Position numbers and translations under genes: made by a program. This document shows positions 44,475 through 51,070 of a stretch of 64,000 nucleotides of DNA, in pieces. This DNA is from Nioella ostreopsis (lineage in GTDB: Bacteria; Pseudomonadota; Alphaproteobacteria; Rhodobacterales; Rhodobacteraceae). Location: assembly GCF_004000255.1 (NCBI RefSeq), contig NZ_RCIQ01000018.1, positions 1-64,000 on the forward strand, written 5' to 3'. A model generated the notes under the pieces. It was not told where the DNA came from, did not search any database, and saw only the letters and a list, made by a program, of their open reading frames with translations. The first letter of the stretch is position 1, and every line of letters begins with the position of its first letter.

Positions 44475-45832
44475 GCCTTGCCGCGACCACCACCACCGTC
44501 AATTGCACCTCCTGCGGGGCCGGGCTGGATGTGCTCGGCGGCGGGCGGGTCATGGTCCATATCTGCCCCTATTGCGGGGCCGAGCTGGACACGCAGGACA
44601 ACTACAAGGTCATCGCCAAGTTCGACGGGCTGAAACGCCCCGACAGCCCATTCCGCATCGGCATGTCCGGCAAGATCAAGGGCGTCGATTATACAGTCAT
44701 CGGGATGCTGGAATATACCGAGCGCTATCGCGGCCAGACCTGGCGCTGGATCGACCACCAGCTGTATTCACCCACCCATGGCTATGCCTGGCTGACCATC
44801 GAGGACGGGCATCTTGTCTTTACCCGCCGCTACCGACGGCCGGTCTGGATATCCTCGGCGCAGGTGGAGCGGGCCAATCATCCGCCTACCGTGACCGTCG
44901 ATGGCGATCGCTATCGCTATTACGAAACCTCGACCGGCGAAATCACCTTTGCCGAAGGCGAGTTCACCTGGGCCCCCAAGATTGGCGACAAGACAACCGC
45001 CGTGTCGGTTCTGACCGACAACGCGATGCTGGCCTTCTCGGAGACCAATCAGGAACGCGAAGTCTATCGCTCGGAACTGGTGGACAGCGCCGCGGTCTCC
45101 GCCTCTTTCGGGGTCAGAAACCCGCCGGTGCCAAGCGCTCCGCACCCGATGCAGCCCGATACGGGCGGCGGAAATGACCGCTTCGTTCAGATCGTGGCCC
45201 TCATTGCCATGGTTGCCTGTTTCGCGCTGGCCTTGTTCTTCGACACCCGGACCGGCGCGGTCGTCGGCGACCCTGTCGTCGTCCATGTGCGCGACATTCC
45301 TTCGGCGGTGCCTGTCACCATCCCGGATGTCCCCGGCCCGGTCAGGCTGACCATTGACGGCACACCCTATGTCGAACCAACCCTTGCGAACCCGCCGAGC
45401 GCGCCGGTCTATGCCTATGCGTCGCTTACCCTGACCAATGCCGATGGCAGCGCCGTGTCCGGTGCACCAAGCCGGGCGCGGGTCAGAATTGGCGGTCAGC
45501 GTCAAAACGGTCTGCCGGGAGGCAACAACCACACCGAACTGCTTTTCCCCTCTACCCTGTCCGGCAGCTACCTGCTCAATCTTGGCTGGTCGAGCCAGGG
45601 GCCGGGCTCTGCCAACAACCGGGCAGGATTTCAGGGGGATCTGACCAGCGCCAGCCAGCTTCATTTCGCGGAAGGAACCGTCACCATCCGCTCCTACGCG
45701 GGCATTTCCCGGGGGTACTGGCTGTACTGGCTTGGCGTCGCCTTCCTGATCGTGGTGGGGGTCAGCTTCCTGCGCCGGTGGAACTTCAACCGCCGACGCT
45801 GGAGCGGGTCCGACTGGACGAGCGAGGACTGA
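44471..45832 (+). CDS. Large DUF4178 protein with zinc ribbon and two membrane segments
   Basis: A 453-residue protein. Residues about 10-40 are a zinc ribbon (CTSCGAGLDV...CPYCGAELD), then one DUF4178 domain (residues about 55-200; GMSGKIKGVDYTVIGMLEYTERYRGQTWRWIDHQLYSP). A membrane helix near 235-255 (IVALIAMVACFALALFF), an immunoglobulin-like beta domain outside (residues about 260-420) and a second helix near 425-440 (LYWLGVAFLIVVGVSFL) follow. Cytoplasmic zinc ribbon plus a periplasmic beta domain suggests a receptor or assembly factor. The role is unknown; the operon links it to polyamine chemistry at the membrane. Confidence 0.82.
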   Translation: MSLAATTTTVNCTSCGAGLDVLGGGRVMVHICPYCGAELDTQDNYKVIAKFDGLKRPDSPFRIGMSGKIKGVDYTVIGMLEYTERYRGQTWRWIDHQLYSPTHGYAWLTIEDGHLVFTRRYRRPVWISSAQVERANHPPTVTVDGDRYRYYETSTGEITFAEGEFTWAPKIGDKTTAVSVLTDNAMLAFSETNQEREVYRSELVDSAAVSASFGVRNPPVPSAPHPMQPDTGGGNDRFVQIVALIAMVACFALALFFDTRTGAVVGDPVVVHVRDIPSAVPVTIPDVPGPVRLTIDGTPYVEPTLANPPSAPVYAYASLTLTNADGSAVSGAPSRARVRIGGQRQNGLPGGNNHTELLFPSTLSGSYLLNLGWSSQGPGSANNRAGFQGDLTSASQLHFAEGTVTIRSYAGISRGYWLYWLGVAFLIVVGVSFLRRWNFNRRRWSGSDWTSED

Positions 45833-45833
45833 C

Positions 45834-46001
45834 ATGAACCTGTTTCGAACCGTATTCCTGGCCGTCACCATCATCGCCGTTCTCGGTGTCTCTTACGTTG
45901 CCTATCGCGGCGCGGCCCCCGACACCACCGGTCGGCATGTCTCGCTGAGGACCGGCAGCGGTGGCAATAGCGGCTTCTTCGGCTTCGGTCGCGTCAAATA
46001 A
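45834..46001 (+). CDS. 55-residue membrane protein in the DUF4178-DUF350 operon
   Basis: A small gene starting one base after the preceding stop codon and ending 13 bases before DUF350. The protein is MNLFRTVFLAVTIIAVLGVSYVAYRG then a glycine-rich tail ending SGGNSGFFGFGRVK: a single membrane-spanning helix or uncleaved signal, with an aromatic-glycine tail. It falls between conserved operon genes on the same strand without a gap, which is the main support for it being real. No family recognised. Confidence 0.65.
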   Translation: MNLFRTVFLAVTIIAVLGVSYVAYRGAAPDTTGRHVSLRTGSGGNSGFFGFGRVK

Positions 46002-46014
46002 GAAAGAGGATCCA

Positions 46015-46239
46015 ATGGAACTGTTTGCAGAGCTTCAACTGGCCGAAATCCTCGGCACCATCGTCTATACCGGCATCGGCATGGTGCTGATGTGGATCGT
46101 GTGGAAGATCATCGTCGCGGCCTCGCCCTTCCCGATCATCAAGGAGATCGAGGAAGACCAGAACATTGCACTGGCCGTCATGATCGGCATGCTGTTCCTG
46201 TCCATCGCCATCATTATCGCGGCCGTCATCGTTTCATGA
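46015..46239 (+). CDS. DUF350 family membrane protein
   Basis: A 74-residue two-helix membrane protein of the DUF350 family: IVYTGIGMVLMWIVWKII, then a cytoplasmic loop with EIEEDQNIALAVMIG, and a second helix LFLSIAIIIAAVIV. The EEDQN-A-A motif is the family hallmark. DUF350 proteins (YjfL of E. coli) recur in operons with polyamine or glutathionylspermidine-type enzymes and PspA-family membrane-stress proteins. AAAGAGGA precedes ATG 46015; the next start overlaps the stop by four bases. Confidence 0.85.
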   Translation: MELFAELQLAEILGTIVYTGIGMVLMWIVWKIIVAASPFPIIKEIEEDQNIALAVMIGMLFLSIAIIIAAVIVS

Positions 46240-47780
46240 CACCAGCCCACGCCCCGCGCCTGCGCGAGGTCTGGCTGCTGGCGGCGACCTTTCTGGTCGC
46301 CATTGCCGGGCTGATCTACGAACTGGTCGCGGCCACGGTGTCGAGCTACCTGCTCGGCGATTCCGTGCGTCAGTTCTCGCTGGTGATCGGCATCTTCCTG
46401 TCCTCCATGGGGCTGGGATCGTGGCTGTCGCGCTATGTGGGGCAGGCGTTTTCGGGCTTTGTCTGGGCGCAGATCCTACTGGGGCTGGTCGGTGGCTTCA
46501 TGGCCCCGGTGCTGTTCATCATCTATGGCTGGTTGGGCGATGTGGGCCTGCCGCTCTACGGCATGCTCATCGCCGTGGGCGTGTTGTCGGGGATGGAAAT
46601 CCCGCTCATTGTGCGCATCCTGAAGTCCGAGGGCGCCAGCGAGTTCCGGTTTGAGAACGTGCTGACAGTGGATTATGTGGGCGCGCTCGCCGCCTCGCTG
46701 GCCTTTCCGCTGCTGATCATCCCGCATCTGGGCCTGATGTCGGCAAGCCTGACCTTCGGGGCGCTGAACCTTGCCGTGGCGGGCCTGTCTCTGTGGATTT
46801 TCCGCGATCTCGTGACCCGCGCACAGGTGACCTTCTGGGCGCTGGCGCTGTCCGCCACGCTGGCCGGACTTGTGATGTCGGAACGGCTGGTCTCCATCGC
46901 CGATGCGGGGCTGTACGAAGACAGCATCATCCTCGATCAGGCGACTCCCTATCAGCAAATCACCGTCACCCGCTTTCAGGACCGGGTGCGCTTGTTCCTC
47001 GATCATTCCATCCAGTTCGACAGCATCGACGAATACCGCTATCACGAGCTTCTGGTGCATCCCGCCATGGGCCTTGCGCCGCGCGCCCGCAACATCCTGA
47101 TCCTCGGCGGCGGCGACGGCATGGCCACCCGCGAAGTGCTGCGCCACGATGGTGTTGAGTCCGTGACGCTGGTCGATCTCGATCCCGCCGTGACCACGCT
47201 TTTCCGCGACCACCCCGACCTCGCGCCCTTGAACGACCACGCCTTCAGCGACCCGCGCGTGACGATCATCAATTCCGACGCGTGGGAGTTCATCGAACAT
47301 GCCGACGCGCTCTATGACGTCATCATCCTCGACCTGCCCGACCCCAAGAACCTCGCCCTGTCGCGGCTCTATTCCCGCAGCTTCTACGGGCTGCTGGCCG
47401 AGCGTCTCTCCACCCACGGGCTGATCGTGACGCAGGCCGGATCACCACTCTTCGCGCGGCAGGCCTTCTGGTCTCTCGTCGAAACGTTTGAAAGCGCCAC
47501 CAACCCCCTGACCCCCGGCACGGCGGGTCTCTGGACGCTGCCCTATCACACCTATGTGCCCAGTTTCGGCGAATGGGGCTTCATCATCGCCGCGCCCCTG
47601 GAACACGGGGCGGACAACCTGCCCCTGCCCGAGGGCCTGCGCTATCTGAACGAAGACGAATGGCAGGCCGCGCGGCTCTTCGGGGGTGATGTCTCGCGGA
47701 TCGAGGCCGAGGCCAACACCCTGCAATCCCATGCGCTTGTGGGCTACTATCTCGATGGCTGGGACCAGTGGTTCCCCTGA
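46236..47780 (+). CDS. Membrane-anchored spermidine-synthase-like aminopropyltransferase
   Basis: A 514-residue two-part protein. Residues about 10-220 contain six to seven hydrophobic helices (VWLLAATFLVAIAGLIYELVAATVSSYLLG onward). Residues about 230-514 are a polyamine aminopropyltransferase domain with the YQQITVTR start, the decarboxylated-SAM-binding motif NILILGGGDGMATREVLRHDGVESVTLVDLDP, NSDAWEFIE and the DVIILDLPDPKNLALSRLYSRSFYGLL block containing the catalytic-site aspartate region. Catalytic motifs are intact, so it may make a polyamine at the membrane or modify a membrane acceptor. speD, supplying its co-substrate, faces it with no gap. Confidence 0.87.
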   Translation: MTPAHAPRLREVWLLAATFLVAIAGLIYELVAATVSSYLLGDSVRQFSLVIGIFLSSMGLGSWLSRYVGQAFSGFVWAQILLGLVGGFMAPVLFIIYGWLGDVGLPLYGMLIAVGVLSGMEIPLIVRILKSEGASEFRFENVLTVDYVGALAASLAFPLLIIPHLGLMSASLTFGALNLAVAGLSLWIFRDLVTRAQVTFWALALSATLAGLVMSERLVSIADAGLYEDSIILDQATPYQQITVTRFQDRVRLFLDHSIQFDSIDEYRYHELLVHPAMGLAPRARNILILGGGDGMATREVLRHDGVESVTLVDLDPAVTTLFRDHPDLAPLNDHAFSDPRVTIINSDAWEFIEHADALYDVIILDLPDPKNLALSRLYSRSFYGLLAERLSTHGLIVTQAGSPLFARQAFWSLVETFESATNPLTPGTAGLWTLPYHTYVPSFGEWGFIIAAPLEHGADNLPLPEGLRYLNEDEWQAARLFGGDVSRIEAEANTLQSHALVGYYLDGWDQWFP

Positions 47781-48137
47781 TCAGCCCCGACCGCGCGCGA
47801 TCTCGGTGATCACCACCCGTTCGGGCCGCAACACCTCACGCAGATACGCCGCCGCCCGATGCGCATCGGATCGGCCACAGAGGAAGATATCCACGGCGGC
47901 ATAGCCGGTCTCGGGCCAGGTGTGGATCGAGATATGCGATTCCGCCAGCAGCAGAATGCCCGTCACCCCATGCCCCTCGCCGAAATGATGCAGATGCCCC
48001 GCCAGAACAGTGGCCCCCGCCGCCCCCGCCGCCGCGTGAAGGGTGGTTTCAAGAAATTCCGTGTCATCCAGACCGATGGCCCCGTAAAGGTCCACGATCA
48101 GGTGCAATCCCGGCAAATGGTCAGGGTCCGTGCTCAT
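47781..48137 (-). CDS. speD: S-adenosylmethionine decarboxylase proenzyme
   Basis: A pyruvoyl enzyme of about 118 residues (class 1b, prokaryotic). The self-cleavage site is in LLLAESHISIHTWPE, with the serine becoming the pyruvoyl group, and VDIFLCGRSDAHRAA follows. It makes decarboxylated SAM, the aminopropyl donor for spermidine synthase. The frame is open to 48218, but MSTDPDHLPGLHLIVDLYG from 48137 matches the usual N-terminus. It is convergent with the spermidine-synthase-like gene, stop to stop. Confidence 0.88.
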   Translation of the reverse strand: MSTDPDHLPGLHLIVDLYGAIGLDDTEFLETTLHAAAGAAGATVLAGHLHHFGEGHGVTGILLLAESHISIHTWPETGYAAVDIFLCGRSDAHRAAAYLREVLRPERVVITEIARGRG

Positions 48138-48267
48138 CCCTAGGGCATAGCCCGCCCCCACAGGCTTGAGAAGCCCGCACAGTCCCCGCACAGCATCTTT
48201 CCTTCCCGGCGTCCCCATGCAATTCTGAACATGTCAACTAACACGCAACCGTAAAGGACACACCGCC

Positions 48268-49041
48268 ATGGACCTGCCCAGGAATGCCTTCAAAGCCGCG
48301 ATCAAGGCGGGCGAGAAACAGATCGGCATGTGGGTCTCGATTCCCGACAATGGCGTGGTCGAGCTGCTGGCCGGTTGCGGCTATGACTGGCTGCTGATCG
48401 ACACGGAACATTCCGCCATGGGTGCCGTCGACACGATGCCCCTGATGCAAGCCGCCGCGCCTTACCCGATCAGCACCGTGGTGCGGCCCGGCTGGAATGA
48501 CGCGGTCGAAATCAAGAAGCTGCTGGATTGCGGGGCGCAGTCGCTGCTCATTCCCTATGTCCAGAACGCGGATGAGGCCGCTGCCGCCGTCGCCGCCACC
48601 CGCTATCCGCCGCATGGCATAAGGGGCATGGCGGGGACGACACGCGCCACCCGCTATGGTGCGGTCAAGGACTATGCGACACGGGCCTCGGAAGAGATTT
48701 GCCTGCTCGTGCAGGTCGAAACCGCCGAGGCGCTTGCGAATATCGAGGCCATCGCGGCGGTTGACGGCGTCGATGGCATCTTCATCGGCCCCGCCGATCT
48801 GGCGGCCTCCATGGGCTATCCCGGGCAGGGCTCGCACCCGGAGGTCAAGGCCGCCGTTGTCGATGCGGTGAAACGGATCACCACCGCCGGTCTGCCCGCC
48901 GGGTTCCTGTCGCTCGATCCGGTGATGCTGGACGCGGTGAACGAGGCGGGCGGCACATTCATCGCTGTCGATGTGGACATGGTGCTGCTGCGGCGCGAGG
49001 CTGCCGCCAAGGCCGCCCAATGGCGCGACAAGATCGGCTGA
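48268..49041 (+). CDS. HpcH/HpaI-family aldolase
   Basis: A 257-residue class II pyruvate-type aldolase (TIM barrel). Metal and pyruvate-binding motifs are WLLIDTEHSAM, VVRPGWNDAVEIKKLLDCGAQSLLIPYV, LVQVETAEAL and IFIGPADLAASMGYPGQ. The family cleaves 4-hydroxy-2-oxo acids (HpaI, RhmA, GarL types) to pyruvate and an aldehyde. The natural substrate is not given by the context. Spaced 130 bases from the divergent speD gene. Confidence 0.87.
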   Translation: MDLPRNAFKAAIKAGEKQIGMWVSIPDNGVVELLAGCGYDWLLIDTEHSAMGAVDTMPLMQAAAPYPISTVVRPGWNDAVEIKKLLDCGAQSLLIPYVQNADEAAAAVAATRYPPHGIRGMAGTTRATRYGAVKDYATRASEEICLLVQVETAEALANIEAIAAVDGVDGIFIGPADLAASMGYPGQGSHPEVKAAVVDAVKRITTAGLPAGFLSLDPVMLDAVNEAGGTFIAVDVDMVLLRREAAAKAAQWRDKIG

Positions 49042-49098
49042 TCCGACGCCGCGCACCGGTGCCAAACCCGAAACTGGGCTAGTTGAGCACCGCCCCCG

Positions 49099-49163
49099 CC
49101 ACGCAGCCGTGGCAACGCGCGCCGACGAGGGCTCCCCTGACAAGGGGGCTTGAGGAGGCGCGC
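49099..49163. repeat. Nested two-hairpin element, copy 2
   Basis: Hairpin A is CCACG-CAGC-CGTGG (49099-49112), then CAAC, an outer stem GCGCGC (49117-49122) with GCGCGC (49158-49163), enclosing CCCCT-GACA-AGGGG (49134-49147). The layout matches 41862-41925; the outer stem A-T pair there is G-C here and the inner stem differs on both arms. No gene is visible in the 347-base gap that holds it. Confidence 0.65.
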
Positions 49164-49307
49164 TCCCCCGCGTCACATCTCCACCAGCGCCCGCGCGATG
49201 CGCCGCCGTGACGGGAAAGCGCGTCACCCCCGGCCCGGGCCCGCTGCATCCGGCGATCTCCCGCAGCCGCCGCGCGGCCTCTTCTCCCCAATCCATGATG
49301 CTATCCA

Positions 49308-49373
49308 AATTTATCATGATAAATTAGGCCCTACACAAGCATGGCGCTTGGGTCTAGGTTCATCATGATAAAT
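49308..49373. promoter_or_regulatory. Two TTTATCATGATAAA operators before the GntR gene
   Basis: A perfect 18-bp palindrome AATTTATCATGATAAATT lies at 49308-49325 and a one-mismatch copy TTCATCATGATAAAT at 49359-49373, about 50 bases apart. Two more copies stand before the transporter operon at 51006 and 51034. The sites overlap the expected promoter and translation-start region of the GntR gene, as for an autorepressor. Confidence 0.8.
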
Positions 49374-49388
49374 CAACGTCAGAGCCAC

Positions 49389-50150
49389 ATGACCGACACA
49401 TCCTCGAAACCAGCCCTTCCCAGACGGTCCCGACCGGTGAAAGTGGCTGACCAGATCAAGGAATGGGTCGTGGAACGCGACCTCAAACAGGGCGCGAAGC
49501 TGCCCAATGAGGCCGAGATGATTACGCTTTTCGGGGTCTCGAAAGGCACCGTGCGCGAGGCGATGCGGATCCTTGAGGCGCAGGGCCTCATCGTCACCCG
49601 CACCGGCCCCGGCGGCGGCAGTTTCGTGGGCGAGGTCAGCCTTGAACGCGCCAAGTCGCTGCTGGCCAACTATTTCTATTTCCAGGATCTGTCGGTGTCC
49701 GACATCTACCAGATGCGCAAGGTGGTGGAGCCGGAACTGGCCGCATCGCTTGCGGGTACACTCAGCCCGGGCCAGATCGCCGAGCTGCGGGGGCTGGTCC
49801 AGCAATATGACCGGCCCGCGGAGACACCCGAAGAGGAACGCGACCAGCATATCGACTCGCTCAAGTTCCACGCCAAGCTGGCGGAGTATTCCCGCAACCC
49901 GCTGCTCGCCTTCATGGTCTCCTTCATGGCGCGGATCCTGACCGATCTGACCGTTTACCGCCGCCTCTATGAACCCCATAACGAGGAACTGCGCGCGCGC
50001 GGCCAAAGGCACCAGCTCGATCTGGTGGAAGCGCTGGAGGCTGGCGATGCGGCGCGCGCCGAGGCGATCATGCGGTCCCATATGCTGGGGGCCGAAGCCC
50101 TGATGCAGCGGCAGGAGGCGCAGGTCATGCGCCGCTTCATCGCAGAATAG
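49389..50150 (+). CDS. GntR-family regulator (FadR/FCD subfamily)
   Basis: A 253-residue regulator. Winged helix-turn-helix at residues about 20-80 (VADQIKEWVVERDLKQGAKLPNEAEMITLFGVSKGTVREAMRILEAQGLI), then an FCD-type helical domain with SLKFHAKLAEYSRNPLLAFM and the metal-site region RGQRHQLDLVEALEAGD. Start chosen at ATG 49389; an in-frame ATG at 49365 lies inside an operator. The four palindromic operators at its own promoter and at the DUF1028-transporter divergent promoter mark it as the local repressor. Confidence 0.87.
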   Translation: MTDTSSKPALPRRSRPVKVADQIKEWVVERDLKQGAKLPNEAEMITLFGVSKGTVREAMRILEAQGLIVTRTGPGGGSFVGEVSLERAKSLLANYFYFQDLSVSDIYQMRKVVEPELAASLAGTLSPGQIAELRGLVQQYDRPAETPEEERDQHIDSLKFHAKLAEYSRNPLLAFMVSFMARILTDLTVYRRLYEPHNEELRARGQRHQLDLVEALEAGDAARAEAIMRSHMLGAEALMQRQEAQVMRRFIAE

Positions 50151-50171
50151 GCGGTGAGGTCAGCGCGACCA

Positions 50172-50300
50172 CGCGATTTCGAAATCGCGTCCTTGTGTCC
50201 AGATCCCAGGCCACGCCCCTGCCGATGCCAAGGCGCACCAGTCCGACCCGGGGAGCCGCACGCCTTGCAGAGCGCGGGGGACGCGATTTCGAAATCGCGT
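50172..50300. repeat. Pair of identical 20-bp palindromes, ACGCGATTTCGAAATCGCGT
   Basis: The perfect 20-bp palindrome occurs at 50172-50191 and again at 50281-50300, between the convergent GntR and DUF1028 gene ends. The 89 bases between them show no gene. The TTCGAA core recalls the twin hairpins at 3886 and 31908 but the flanks differ. Confidence 0.75.
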
Positions 50301-50312
50301 TCTCGCCCCAGC

Positions 50313-50978
50313 TCATCCCGGTGCGCGCACCTTGTCCGTCAGCACCGGCACCTCGTCCAGCCAGTCCGCATAGGGGGGCGTCCGGGCGGCCTGCAGCAAC
50401 GCGCCCAGATCGTCGAGCGGCTGGTCGCTCCGGTCGATCCGCAGATCCAGCGGCGGCGCATCGGGGCGCAGCACCAGCATCGCCGCAGACAGCAGCCCGC
50501 GCGAATCACCCCCTGCCACCTCTGCCGCCCGCAGGCTCGCCAGCAGCCGCTCGGCCATGTCCTCGCCCTCGCCCTCGCGGTAGCGCGCGACAAGCGCGTC
50601 AAGAACCGCCTCGGAACTCAGCATGTTCCCCGCCACCGCCAGCCCGCCAAAGCAGCGATGCGCAGCGGCGGGCACGCTTTTGCCGCCGGTGAAACCTCCG
50701 GCCCGGCCCGCCACATCCAGCGTGATCAGCTGCCGGTGCCCGCGCCCCGCATCCCCTTGAGTCACAGCGAAAACCGCATCGCCTGCGCTCACCCCCTGAC
50801 CCATCAGGCGAATCGCCTCATCGCGCCAGAACGTACTGGGCGCGGTCCCCTGAGAGGCCGACAGCCCGCGCTCGATATCGCCGCGAATGACCCATCCGCC
50901 CACGCACAGGCTGCCTGTCGCAGCCGCCGCCGCGTAAGTGCCTGTTTTCTGGTCATGGGCAAGAATCGAGAAGGTCAT
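50313..50978 (-). CDS. DUF1028 family Ntn-hydrolase-like protein
   Basis: A 221-residue protein of the DUF1028 family, which has an Ntn-hydrolase-like fold. The N-terminal block TFSILAHDQKTGTYAAAAATGSLCVGGWV and the NMLSSEAVLDAL segment are typical. Members are often found beside peptide or dipeptide transporters and gamma-glutamyl-type enzymes, suggesting hydrolysis of an imported amide or peptide. The nucleophile cannot be assigned with certainty. It is divergent from the transporter operon and shares its two palindromic operators. Confidence 0.82.
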   Translation of the reverse strand: MTFSILAHDQKTGTYAAAAATGSLCVGGWVIRGDIERGLSASQGTAPSTFWRDEAIRLMGQGVSAGDAVFAVTQGDAGRGHRQLITLDVAGRAGGFTGGKSVPAAAHRCFGGLAVAGNMLSSEAVLDALVARYREGEGEDMAERLLASLRAAEVAGGDSRGLLSAAMLVLRPDAPPLDLRIDRSDQPLDDLGALLQAARTPPYADWLDEVPVLTDKVRAPG

Positions 50979-51005
50979 GCCGGGCTCCCGCTAATATTTC
51001 TCTTG

Positions 51006-51051
51006 AATTTATCATGATCATTTGCGTGAATGCAATTCATCATGATAAATT
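51006..51051. promoter_or_regulatory. Two TTTATCATGATAAA-type operators in the DUF1028-transporter gap
   Basis: AATTTATCATGATCATT at 51006-51022 and AATTCATCATGATAAATT at 51034-51051 lie 28 bases apart between divergent starts at 50978 and 51071. They share the ATCATGAT core with the sites before the GntR gene, so one regulator probably controls both directions here. Confidence 0.8.
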
Positions 51052-51070
51052 CCACAGGGAAGGATCTGCC

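Noticed and set aside
48138-48218. N-terminal extension of speD
   Set aside because: The extra 27 residues do not resemble the family and lie in the promoter region; kept as an alternative only.
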